NCBI GenBank assembly: GCA_024639935.1
Contig: JAHEFZ010000005.1
Coordinates: 1-64,000, forward strand
Source of the DNA: Microbacteriaceae bacterium
GTDB lineage: Bacteria; Actinomycetota; Actinomycetes; Actinomycetales; Microbacteriaceae
Reading direction: 5' to 3'
DNA: 64,000 bases
Positions 41,864-49,649 of the stretch are shown one piece after another; position 1 is the stretch's first letter; each line of letters starts with the position of its first letter. A model generated the notes under the pieces. It did not search any database, was not told the DNA's origin, and saw only the letters and a program-made list of their open reading frames with translations. Made by a program: the position numbers and the translations under genes.

Positions 41864-41974
41864 CTAACGCTGACCGCGAAAGAGTCGAACGAGAACGACG
41901 ATGCTCGTGAAGCCGATTGCGACGAACGCGAGGCCCAACAGTGCCAAGAAAAAAATCTCGAACCAGAAGATCAT
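41864..41974 (-). CDS. Small single-helix membrane protein (36 aa)
   Basis: An ORF too short for the track: ATG 41974 to TAG 41864, reading MIFWFEIFFLALLGLAFVAI, then GFTSIVVLVRLFRGQR. It is almost entirely one hydrophobic helix with a positively charged C-terminal tail (RLFRGQR), so a single-pass protein with the C-terminus inside is likely. It starts 4 bases after the upstream membrane-protein gene and stops 2 bases before ygfZ, which supports real translation within an operon. Function unknown. Confidence 0.6.
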   Translation of the reverse strand: MIFWFEIFFLALLGLAFVAIGFTSIVVLVRLFRGQR

Positions 41975-41978
41975 TGTT

Positions 41979-42242
41979 CTAGCCTAAACCGTATCGAGCC
42001 AACGCGACCACGATACCGACCGCGCCAATGACAAGACTTCCCGTTGTCGTGAACGCGAGGCGATTTACGAGGCCCTGCCTTCTTTGCATCAACAATTGAA
42101 TAACGAACGACAACACGAGCGACGCGCCCATTGCCGCCGAAATAATGGTCGGCCACTGAGCGGATCCGAACAAGACCGCGAAAACAGTTCCCGCAATCGC
42201 AACAATCCACGAGGGGAGGGCGGATGCGATTCGGCGAGGCAT
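41979..42242 (-). CDS. Small membrane protein, DUF3099-like size, unknown function
   Basis: An 87-residue protein with three hydrophobic segments (SWIVAIAGTVFAVLFG, TIISAAMGASLVLSFVIQLL, GSLVIGAVGIVVALARYG) and a basic N-terminus (MPRRIASAL). A Gln/Arg-rich cytoplasmic loop (QRRQGLVNR) separates the second and third. No family was recognised with certainty. It heads the three-gene operon with the 36-aa membrane protein and ygfZ, and is divergent from glnR. Confidence 0.65.
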   Translation of the reverse strand: MPRRIASALPSWIVAIAGTVFAVLFGSAQWPTIISAAMGASLVLSFVIQLLMQRRQGLVNRLAFTTTGSLVIGAVGIVVALARYGLG

Positions 42243-42294
42243 GTCACCATGCTAAACGCGCCTAGACTTTAACGAATCGTGGGAGGGGTGGGCC

Positions 42295-42954
42295 GTGTCT
42301 CGAATACTGTTGCTTTCCCCCTCGTCCGCGCCGGTCATTCCCGCTTTGGCCCTGTTGCCACACGAATTGACCGTCGCTCCACTGGCCCCACAGTCTCTCG
42401 CTTCTCACCCCGACGTCGATCTTGTCCTCATCGACGGTGTGACCGACTTGGTCGGGGCGAAATCCATGTCGTCGACCCTCTCATCGGCTCAATTGCCCGT
42501 TCCCGTCCTCATCGTGGTGTCCGAGACGTCGCTGTCTGTCGTGGACCATTCGTGGGGGATTTCCGACTTTTTGTTGCCGTCAGCTTCACTGGCCGAAATC
42601 GATGCGCGTATCCGGCTGGCCGTTCAGTCTGCAAGCGGCGCCGTCGCAACGGGACTGAGTCACTCTGGGGTATCCATCGACGAATCGAGCTACCAGGCAA
42701 CCGCTGGAGGACGTCCTTTGGATCTCACCTTCAAAGAGTTCGAGTTGTTGAGATATTTGGTCGCAAATCCGGGTCGCGTGTTCACCCGTGAGCAATTACT
42801 CTCGGACGTGTGGGGCTACGACTATTTTGGAGGAACGCGAACGGTCGACGTTCATGTTCGCCGACTCCGTTTCAAGCTCGGAGAGCGTGAATCAGTGATC
42901 GGCACAGTGCGCAACGTCGGTTACCGATTCGCACCAACAGGAGAAGACGAATGA
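42295..42954 (+). CDS. glnR: GlnR-type orphan OmpR-family response regulator
   Basis: A 219-residue protein. The N-terminal receiver-like domain is degenerate (VDLVLIDGVTDL, VLIVVSETSLSVVDHSWGISDFLLP), as in GlnR, which works as a phosphorylation-independent dimer. The C-terminal winged helix is DLTFKEFELLRYLVANPGRVFTREQLLSDVWGYDYFGGTRTVDVHVRRLR. No sensor kinase gene is adjacent. GlnR controls nitrogen assimilation in actinobacteria, and in some species carbon and phosphate genes. GTG 42295 follows GGAGGGG. The stop overlaps the ppk start (ATGA), linking it to polyphosphate metabolism. Confidence 0.85.
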   Translation: MSRILLLSPSSAPVIPALALLPHELTVAPLAPQSLASHPDVDLVLIDGVTDLVGAKSMSSTLSSAQLPVPVLIVVSETSLSVVDHSWGISDFLLPSASLAEIDARIRLAVQSASGAVATGLSHSGVSIDESSYQATAGGRPLDLTFKEFELLRYLVANPGRVFTREQLLSDVWGYDYFGGTRTVDVHVRRLRFKLGERESVIGTVRNVGYRFAPTGEDE

Positions 42955-45119
42955 GCGAGAAGAACCCGACGACGGGTTCCACTGGCGCGGAACTTGACGA
43001 CGATTGGGGTGAGTCCCTTCCGCCGAACGACGCTACTCTTCCCCGCAATCGATTTTTCGACCGCGAGTTGTCGTGGCTTGCGTTCAACGGCCGAGTTCTC
43101 GAACTCGCAAAGGACGAATCGATTCCGATTCTTGAACGCGTGAACTTCCTTGCCATATTCGCCAATAATCTCGACGAATTTTTCATGGTCCGCGTCGCGG
43201 GATTAAAACGTCGCCTCGAAACCGGAATTGCGGTGCCCAACAACGTGGGGCGCGCACCTCACCACGTCTTGACCGATATCCATGCGGACGCCTACGCGCT
43301 GCAACGTGAACATGCTCGTCTTACCGCGGAGGTCATCCGCCCCGCACTAGAGGTCGCCGGCGTCGCAATCATGTCGATTGATGACCTGTCGCCCGCCGAC
43401 CGACAGTCGGTTGACGAATTGTTTGTCTCTCAAATTTTTCCCGTCCTCACCCCTCTCGCGGTCGACCCGGCACACCCGTTTCCCTACATCTCGGGTCTCT
43501 CGTTGAACTTGGCGGTTCGGGTGCAAAACCCGAAGTCCGGTGACGAGAACTTTGCGCGAGTCAAGGTGCCCGCGATTCTGCCCCGATTTGTTGAGCTGCC
43601 CGCCTCGGGAGACGGTTCGATTCGATTCCTTCCACTCGAAGACCTCGTCGCTCACCACCTCGGTTCGCTGTTTCCCGGAATGGTAATTCTCGACCATCAT
43701 TTTTTCCGCGTCACGCGAAACGAAGACCTCGAGATTGATGCGGACGACAGCGAAAACCTCCTCAAGGCCCTCGAAAAGGAACTTTCCCGACGCCGTTTCG
43801 GTGCACCGATTCGTTTGGAAATCAGCGAAGAAATGGACACCGTCACCCTCGGATTGCTCATCCGCGAACTCGGAATGGAAGAGGGCGAGGTTTACCGTCT
43901 CCCCGGAATCCTCGGGCTCGACCAACTCTTTCAAATCACTCGCGTCGATAGGAGGGATCTCAAGTTTGCTCCACACGTGCCCACAACTGTCGCTCAGTTC
44001 CAACCGTCGGAACCAGGGGCGCCGGCAGATTTGTTCGGAGCACTCAACGAGGGCGAGGTGCTTGTTCACCACCCCTACGAATCGTTCGCGACGAGCGTCC
44101 AAGCCTTTGTCGAACAAGCCGCAACGGACCCCGAAGTTCTCGCGATCAAGCAGACCCTGTATCGAACTTCAGGAGACTCCCCCATTGTTCGATCCTTGAT
44201 CACCGCCGCGGAATCAGGAAAAGCAGTTCTCGCATTGGTCGAAATCAAGGCGCGATTCGACGAACAGAACAACATCACGTGGGCGAGACAACTCGAGCGC
44301 GCTGGTGTGCACGTCGTCTATGGGCTTGTTGGACTGAAAACTCACTGCAAGCTGACCCAAGTGGTTCGTCGCGAAAAATCGGGCGACATTTCCTACTACT
44401 CGCACATCGGTACCGGAAATTACAACCCAAAAACCAGCCGCACCTACGAAGACCTTGGCCTTTTCACGAATTCGGCCGAGGTTGGAGCGGAATTGACCCG
44501 TCTATTCAACGAGCTCAGCGGCTACGCAATCGAAAAGAAATTCAAACGGCTTCTCGTCGCACCGCGGTATTTGCGAAACGGTTTGCTCAAGAACATCGCG
44601 CGCGAGACCGAGGCTGCTCTCGCCGGAGAAAAGTCGGGCATACGGTTCAAAATGAACTCGCTCGTCGACGAAACAATTATCGACGCGCTCTACCGGGCCA
44701 GTCGCGCAGGGGTCCCCATCGATGTTTCCGTGCGCGGTATCTGTTCACTGGTCCCCGGTCGCACGGGATTGTCCGAGACCATTCGCGTCCGAAGTGTTCT
44801 GGGGCGATATCTCGAACACTCCCGCATCTATTCGTTCTATAACGGTGGCAAGCCCTTGATGTACATCGGCAGTAGCGACATGATGCATCGAAACCTCGAT
44901 CGGCGAATCGAGGTGTTGGTCAAAATCGACGTTCCCGAGCACCTCGACCGGATCGATCACCTTTTCGAATTGCACATGAGCGACTCGTCGTCGACTTGGT
45001 CACTCGCAGAGAGCGGTGAGTGGACTCGCCACAACGGACTCGCCGGCGAACTCGCGGACATCCAAGACGCACTCATGTCCGAATACGCGCGGCGGAACTC
45101 GCGAGGAAAGAACACGTGA
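42951..45119 (+). CDS. ppk: Polyphosphate kinase 1
   Basis: A 722-residue enzyme that makes polyphosphate reversibly from ATP. Recognised: RFFDRELSWLAFNGRVLELA at the N-domain, VHHPYESFATSVQAFVEQAA, KTHCKLTQVVRRE with the region of the catalytic His, YSHIGTGNYNPKTSRTYEDLGLFT, and RSVLGRYLEHSRIYSFYNGG with the second conserved His. Length is normal. It overlaps glnR by four bases and the NUDIX gene by four bases (GTGA), so the three genes are translationally coupled. Confidence 0.94.
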   Translation: MSEKNPTTGSTGAELDDDWGESLPPNDATLPRNRFFDRELSWLAFNGRVLELAKDESIPILERVNFLAIFANNLDEFFMVRVAGLKRRLETGIAVPNNVGRAPHHVLTDIHADAYALQREHARLTAEVIRPALEVAGVAIMSIDDLSPADRQSVDELFVSQIFPVLTPLAVDPAHPFPYISGLSLNLAVRVQNPKSGDENFARVKVPAILPRFVELPASGDGSIRFLPLEDLVAHHLGSLFPGMVILDHHFFRVTRNEDLEIDADDSENLLKALEKELSRRRFGAPIRLEISEEMDTVTLGLLIRELGMEEGEVYRLPGILGLDQLFQITRVDRRDLKFAPHVPTTVAQFQPSEPGAPADLFGALNEGEVLVHHPYESFATSVQAFVEQAATDPEVLAIKQTLYRTSGDSPIVRSLITAAESGKAVLALVEIKARFDEQNNITWARQLERAGVHVVYGLVGLKTHCKLTQVVRREKSGDISYYSHIGTGNYNPKTSRTYEDLGLFTNSAEVGAELTRLFNELSGYAIEKKFKRLLVAPRYLRNGLLKNIARETEAALAGEKSGIRFKMNSLVDETIIDALYRASRAGVPIDVSVRGICSLVPGRTGLSETIRVRSVLGRYLEHSRIYSFYNGGKPLMYIGSSDMMHRNLDRRIEVLVKIDVPEHLDRIDHLFELHMSDSSSTWSLAESGEWTRHNGLAGELADIQDALMSEYARRNSRGKNT

Positions 45120-46057
45120 GCAAGACCGAGCCGGTCGTCGCAGCGGGCGCGGTCCCGTGGCGTGTCGTCAACGGGAAACTGCAGGTGCTTGTTGTTTATC
45201 GCAAACAACATCGCGACGTGTCCGTTCCCAAGGGGAAGGTTGACCCTGGCGAGACGTTGCCCCACACTGCCGTCCGAGAAATTTTCGAAGAAACAGGTCT
45301 CAAAGTGAACCTTGGGCCGTCACTTGGCTCGGTTCACTATGTTCAGCCAACGAACGGTAAACCAAAGATTGTCCACTATTGGGCGGCCGAAGTTGACCCA
45401 GTCGCAGAAGCCAAGTCAAAGTTTGTGTCGAACGACGAGATCTTTGCCCTCGAGTGGCTCAGTGCAAAGAAAGCAATTGCGGTGTTGACGTACGAGCATG
45501 ATCGGGAATTGATTGACAACGTACGTTCTTTGTGGAAATCGGGTTCCACGGACACCTTTCCGCTCATTATCGCCCGACATGGAAAAGCAACCGCACACGA
45601 ACAATGGGACGGAATTGATTCACTTCGCCCCCTCGTGGCACAGGGCATGCAACAGGCCCGCGACATTGCCGGTGGTCTCGCGGCTTTTGGCCCCGCGTCA
45701 ATCATTTCGTCACCCGCCATTCGGTGTCTTCAAACGGTCGCGCCACTGTCATACAAACAGGGGATGGAGATTCGCGAGTCCGGCAAAATCTCGCAAGACA
45801 AATGGACAAGCGAAGGTGAGCGCGTTGTCGATTTCGTGGCGGCGCGATTGCGCAAATCGGTTCCGGTGGTGATGTGTTCACACGGACCGGTCATTCCCCA
45901 AATCGTGAGTGAAATCATCACTCAGACTGGTGGTGTGATAACCGATGACGCGCGCCGGGCTGCGTCCCTCGGAACCGGCGACTTCGCGATTTTTCACATC
46001 GCAAAGACCGACCATGGCTTACGGCTGGTTTCCATAGAAACGCACACGGCACCTTAA
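45116..46057 (+). CDS. NUDIX hydrolase fused to histidine phosphatase (MutT1-like)
   Basis: A 313-residue two-domain protein like mycobacterial MutT1. Residues 1-140 hold the Nudix box GKVDPGETLPHTAVREIFEETG. The C-terminal half is a histidine phosphatase (LIIARHGKATAHEQWDG, ISSPAIRCLQTVAPL, VVMCSHGPVIPQI). In mycobacteria the enzyme cleans 8-oxo-dGTP and diadenosine polyphosphates. GTG 45116 overlaps the ppk stop; the track start 45020 lies inside ppk and was rejected. The ppk-mutT1 order is conserved in actinobacteria. Confidence 0.88.
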   Translation: MSKTEPVVAAGAVPWRVVNGKLQVLVVYRKQHRDVSVPKGKVDPGETLPHTAVREIFEETGLKVNLGPSLGSVHYVQPTNGKPKIVHYWAAEVDPVAEAKSKFVSNDEIFALEWLSAKKAIAVLTYEHDRELIDNVRSLWKSGSTDTFPLIIARHGKATAHEQWDGIDSLRPLVAQGMQQARDIAGGLAAFGPASIISSPAIRCLQTVAPLSYKQGMEIRESGKISQDKWTSEGERVVDFVAARLRKSVPVVMCSHGPVIPQIVSEIITQTGGVITDDARRAASLGTGDFAIFHIAKTDHGLRLVSIETHTAP

Positions 46058-46182
46058 GAAGTGCCGGGCCGTGGGTTACGCCTCTCGGCACGTTGCCACT
46101 CGCGGTGGCTCATTATTAATGGAACCCGGGGAATCCGCACGACCCGACCGTTCCAGTGTACGAGCCTCATCGCTTTGGTTCG

Positions 46183-46797
46183 TTAGCTGAGTTTGCCTGC
46201 CGCCGCAAGAACCGAACAGGCATGCAGATCCCGCGCGAAGTCGGCGAGGGTCACCGCTCGTTCCAGCAGCGCACTTGTTCCGATCTCGGTCCCCGCGACG
46301 AGGGTGGTCACACCGTGCGCTTCGATTCGACAATAGGCGGCCGCGCGTTCGAGGGCATCGGAAAGTTCTCCGACGAACGCTCCTCGCAAGATCTCATCGG
46401 CAAGTTCCCGAATGTCCTCCGGGCCGGTTGGCTGCCGCGCACCGGCGACAACCTCGTCGATTGTGTTGAGGTCGTTGACACCTCGTTGGTAGGCGTGCGC
46501 GGCCGTGTCGGGATCATGGACGATGCTCGCGTGAACCACATACAGTCGCCACAGCGCACCGGGAAGCGAATGCGCGGGAGCCGATGACCACAGCTCGGCG
46601 ATTTCGCCAACTCCGTATTCCCTCGTGTACTCGAGAAGCCGTTCGACGACATCGGCGGTGCCCTCATCTCGAACGCGTGCAACGAGGGCCGTTGCCGTAT
46701 CGTGCGCGATCTGAAGTTTCAAGGCCGGGTCCAACGCGCCCTCAAATTGGTCGAAGGCCCGCGGTTCAACGGCGACGGGTCTGCGGGGTCGGTTCAC
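46183..46797 (-). CDS. Conserved helical actinobacterial protein, unknown function
   Basis: A 204-residue protein if started at GTG 46797 (NRPRRPVAVEPRAFDQF). It is Ala-rich and all-helical, with IAHDTATALVARVRDEG, LWRLYVVHASIVHDPDTAAHAYQRG, PTGPEDIRELADEILRGAF and ALERAAAYCRIEA. I recall similar proteins in Microbacteriaceae, sometimes loosely labelled as RNA polymerase beta subunits, but nothing in the sequence shows such a function. It is divergent from a cytochrome-b-like gene across 63 bases. The ORF track start 46977 runs into that gene. Confidence 0.6.
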   Translation of the reverse strand: MNRPRRPVAVEPRAFDQFEGALDPALKLQIAHDTATALVARVRDEGTADVVERLLEYTREYGVGEIAELWSSAPAHSLPGALWRLYVVHASIVHDPDTAAHAYQRGVNDLNTIDEVVAGARQPTGPEDIRELADEILRGAFVGELSDALERAAAYCRIEAHGVTTLVAGTEIGTSALLERAVTLADFARDLHACSVLAAAGKLS

Positions 46798-46860
46798 AAT
46801 CTTCAACGATAGGTGACGCCACGATGCTGCGGGACCGCAACCTTCGGTATCGTCTAAATT

Positions 46861-47760
46861 GTGAGCGCAGAAACCCCCTCCTCCGGCAGGGCGGTGCGCG
46901 CAATGTTTGCCGTCGTGCTGGGTGGAATTGTCCTCAGCGTCATCGCTTTTGTGTTGCGTGCCCAACCTGCGGTGCACGACTTTCTCATTCGATATCCGGG
47001 GGTGATCGCGCCATCATCGGATGGGCCCAGGGGAATTCCGGTTTGGCTCAACGTGACGCACTTCCTCAACATGCTCTTTCTAATGCTCATCATCCGCACC
47101 GCCCTGTCGATTCGCTCGAAGAAGCGCCCGATTGCATTCGTGATTCCGCGCCGAAGTGTATTCGGACAACCTCCGCGCCGAATTGGCATCACCGTGTGGT
47201 TGCACAACACGGTCGACCTGCTGTGGATGCTGAACGGTGTCGTCTACGTGGTGCTACTGTTCACGACTGGCCAGTGGTCGCGGATTGTGCCCACCTCGTG
47301 GGACGTCGTTCCCAACGCACTGTCCGCCGCACTTCAATACTTGACGTTCACCTGGCCGGTCGAAAATCCGTGGGTCGCCTACAACAGCCTGCAAACCCTC
47401 GCGTATTTCGGAGTGGTGTTCGTCCTTGCACCGCTCGCGATAGTCACCGGACTTCGACTGTCTTCCGCCTGGCCCCTAGCTGCACCGCGGCTGAACCGCG
47501 TACTGCCCGAGCGGTCGATCCGTTTGCTCCACAACTTCGTGTTGTTCGCCTTTATGGTTTTCATTGTTGTGCACGTCGGCCTTGTTCTCTTTACCGGAGC
47601 CGTTCAAAACTTGAACGTGATGTTTGCTGCGAGAAGCGATCTGAGTTACGTGGGCACTATCCTCTTTATCGCAGCGCTCGCGGGAATGACCGGAGTGTGG
47701 TTTGCGCTGACCCCGAGACTGCAAAAGGCTCTCGCCCGCCTGGCCGGCGAGGTCACGTAG
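46861..47760 (+). CDS. Cytochrome b561-type / cytochrome b subunit-like membrane protein
   Basis: A 299-residue protein with about six hydrophobic segments, start GTG 46861. His residues placed inside helices suggest haem ligation: LNVTHFLNMLFL, VWLHNTVDLLWML, IRLLHNFVLFAFMVFIVVHVGLV. This fits the di-haem cytochrome b family of thiosulfate reductases and molybdoenzyme membrane anchors. No partner molybdoenzyme is adjacent, so its redox partner is unknown. It is followed by tRNA-Lys on the same strand. Confidence 0.7.
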   Translation: MSAETPSSGRAVRAMFAVVLGGIVLSVIAFVLRAQPAVHDFLIRYPGVIAPSSDGPRGIPVWLNVTHFLNMLFLMLIIRTALSIRSKKRPIAFVIPRRSVFGQPPRRIGITVWLHNTVDLLWMLNGVVYVVLLFTTGQWSRIVPTSWDVVPNALSAALQYLTFTWPVENPWVAYNSLQTLAYFGVVFVLAPLAIVTGLRLSSAWPLAAPRLNRVLPERSIRLLHNFVLFAFMVFIVVHVGLVLFTGAVQNLNVMFAARSDLSYVGTILFIAALAGMTGVWFALTPRLQKALARLAGEVT

Positions 47761-47884
47761 AAAGACGAAAGCTGATGCAGCCCAGCCCAAAAGGCAACCG
47801 AGCATTGTGTCGTCCTCAATGGCTGCCAACCGATAGTCACCGTGCGTTTCGCAAGTAGATAGAATTGGGACTGCGTTACGGCGC

Positions 47885-47957
<73 letters not shown>

Positions 47958-48019
47958 CATTTGATTTATGTCGTACCGGACCAAATGTTGTGGTATCACA
48001 ATTCCATTGGGGGTGCTTA

Positions 48020-49204
48020 ATGCTCGATCCGCGTTCGATAACTATTGAGGCGCTCAATGCAGACCCCTACCCGATCTACGACGAGTTACGAAGGACTGCG
48101 CCTATCGTCTACGTGCCGCAAATCGACGAATGGTTGGTGACGTCGTGGGATGACTGCCGCGCAATCGGCGCGTTGAAAGACACGGTGCAACTCGCGCCAG
48201 GTCATCCGGTTGACCAGGAGTTTTTCGGTGGCGACAGCGTTCTGACGATGTCCGGCGACAAGCACAAGAGTCTTCGCGAGGGTATCGACCAATCACTCAA
48301 GGCTGGTCCCGTCGCCCGCTTCTTGGACGAAGGTGGACGTGACACCGTCATTCAGTACATCAACTCGATTGCCCCACAGGGACGCGGTGATCTCGCCATC
48401 GACCTCTTCAACAAAATCAGCGTTCGGGTTGTTGGAAATCGGCTCGGGTTCGACGACGTGGATGACGAGACTCTGGTTCGCTGGTTCGAAGCACTCAGCG
48501 GCGGATTGTCGAACAAAGAAGGCGAAAATGACGTCAGTAATCGAGCAATGGCAAGCCTGCGGGAAATCGACGACTACATGGGCGACAAAATTGCCCAGCT
48601 TCGCGAGAAACCAGATGAAACGCTTCTGTCACATATGCTCCATGGGGGTTTGCGGGACGGAGAAGAACCACGAACCTTCGGCGACGTCATGCCGTCGATT
48701 CGCGTCATCATCTTGGGAGCATTTCAGGAACCCGGACACTCGGTCGCCACGACCTTTTGGGGGCTACTGAATGAACCTGACCAACTGCGCGAGTTACAGG
48801 CGTCGCCGACCAAATTTGCTTCAGTCGCGCTTCGCGAAGGATTTCGCTGGATGGCACCGATCGGTGTCGTCGCGGCCCATCCGCTCACGGATTTCACCTA
48901 CGCCGGGGTAACAGTGCCCGCAGGTGCGCCATTGTCAATAGTCGTCGCCGCCGCCAATCGTGACCCGGCCAAGTTCACTGATGCACATCGTTATGACATG
49001 CATCGCACTCAAACCGTGAACGCAACGTTCGGATATGGTGTGCATCACTGCTCTGGCCACCACCTCGCCAAGGGCTTGGGTGAAATCATGGTTGAAGAGA
49101 CTGCTCGTCGACTTCCCTACCTCAGACTCGACCCCGACGCGGCCGCCACGGTTTCGGGATATCTGTTTCGCGGCGCGAAGTCACTTCCCGTTCTGTGGAA
49201 CTAG
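48020..49204 (+). CDS. Cytochrome P450, CYP255/GcoA-like (aromatic O-demethylase type)
   Basis: A 394-residue P450. The haem Cys is Cys344 in FGYGVHHCSG, the ExxR motif is EGFR (273-276), and the I-helix region reads ILGAFQEPGHSVATT. The QEPGH segment, the ANRDPAKF...YDMHR stretch and the C-terminal FRGAKSLPVLW closely match what I recall of GcoA, the guaiacol O-demethylase of Amycolatopsis (CYP255A). ATG 48020 follows GGGGGTG; the track ORF extends into tRNA-Lys. GcoA needs the fused reductase GcoB, which is not adjacent. A 3Fe-4S ferredoxin and a reductase at 61.5-62.8 kb could take that role. Likely substrates are methoxylated aromatics from lignin (inference). Confidence 0.75.
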   Translation: MLDPRSITIEALNADPYPIYDELRRTAPIVYVPQIDEWLVTSWDDCRAIGALKDTVQLAPGHPVDQEFFGGDSVLTMSGDKHKSLREGIDQSLKAGPVARFLDEGGRDTVIQYINSIAPQGRGDLAIDLFNKISVRVVGNRLGFDDVDDETLVRWFEALSGGLSNKEGENDVSNRAMASLREIDDYMGDKIAQLREKPDETLLSHMLHGGLRDGEEPRTFGDVMPSIRVIILGAFQEPGHSVATTFWGLLNEPDQLRELQASPTKFASVALREGFRWMAPIGVVAAHPLTDFTYAGVTVPAGAPLSIVVAAANRDPAKFTDAHRYDMHRTQTVNATFGYGVHHCSGHHLAKGLGEIMVEETARRLPYLRLDPDAAATVSGYLFRGAKSLPVLWN

Positions 49205-49208
49205 CCGG

Positions 49209-49571
49209 CTACGCGGAATAGACGACGTAGACCTTGCGTAGCGTCTCGTGGACCGTCCACACACCTTTCCAGCCAATCGGGAAATAGGCGGTGTCGCCGG
49301 CCGTGAGCGTGACGGGCTCGCCGCCGTCTTCGTCGACCGTCATGCGGCCAGAAACGACCGTGATCACCTCGCCCGTGTCGGTGAATTCCCAACGCGAGGT
49401 TCCCGGCTCGGATTCCCAGGAACCGGACCACACGCCGTGTTCACTGTCCGCAAGATAAGACCGGTCACGCACCACGATGTCGCCACTCATCGGTGTGGCC
49501 ATCGGTGGGGCGAGTAGCGACTCGGTGTAATCGTCCGAATTAAGGTCGTCAGCTCGAAAAACAGTTGTCAT
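49209..49571 (-). CDS. Cupin domain protein (DUF861/EutQ-like)
   Basis: A 120-residue single-domain cupin. The second half reads WEFTDTGEVITVVSGRMTVDEDGGEPVTLTAGDTAYFPIGWKGVW, the pattern of the DUF861 cupin family found in ethanolamine, ureidoglycolate and unknown contexts. Metal-ligand His residues of canonical cupins are not evident. It converges on the P450 gene with a 4-base gap between the stops. Function unknown; a small-molecule binding or isomerase role is possible. Confidence 0.75.
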   Translation of the reverse strand: MTTVFRADDLNSDDYTESLLAPPMATPMSGDIVVRDRSYLADSEHGVWSGSWESEPGTSRWEFTDTGEVITVVSGRMTVDEDGGEPVTLTAGDTAYFPIGWKGVWTVHETLRKVYVVYSA

Positions 49572-49649
49572 CGTTGTCTACCGTTCGTCAGTTCAGGGGA
49601 TTGTTAGCGCAAGCCTAGTGCGAACAGCGTCCGGCGAATGGGGTCAAAT

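Noticed and set aside
43347-44117. 256-residue minus-strand ORF
   Set aside because: It is antisense to ppk and has no family signature.
46095-46109. GCCAC/GTGGC hairpin after the MutT1-like gene
   Set aside because: The stem is only 5 bp and the following T-content is low, so it is too weak to annotate as a terminator.
46584-47858. 424-residue plus-strand ORF
   Set aside because: It covers two better-supported genes in other frames (46183-46797 minus and 46861-47760 plus) and has an Arg/Cys-rich composition typical of shadows.
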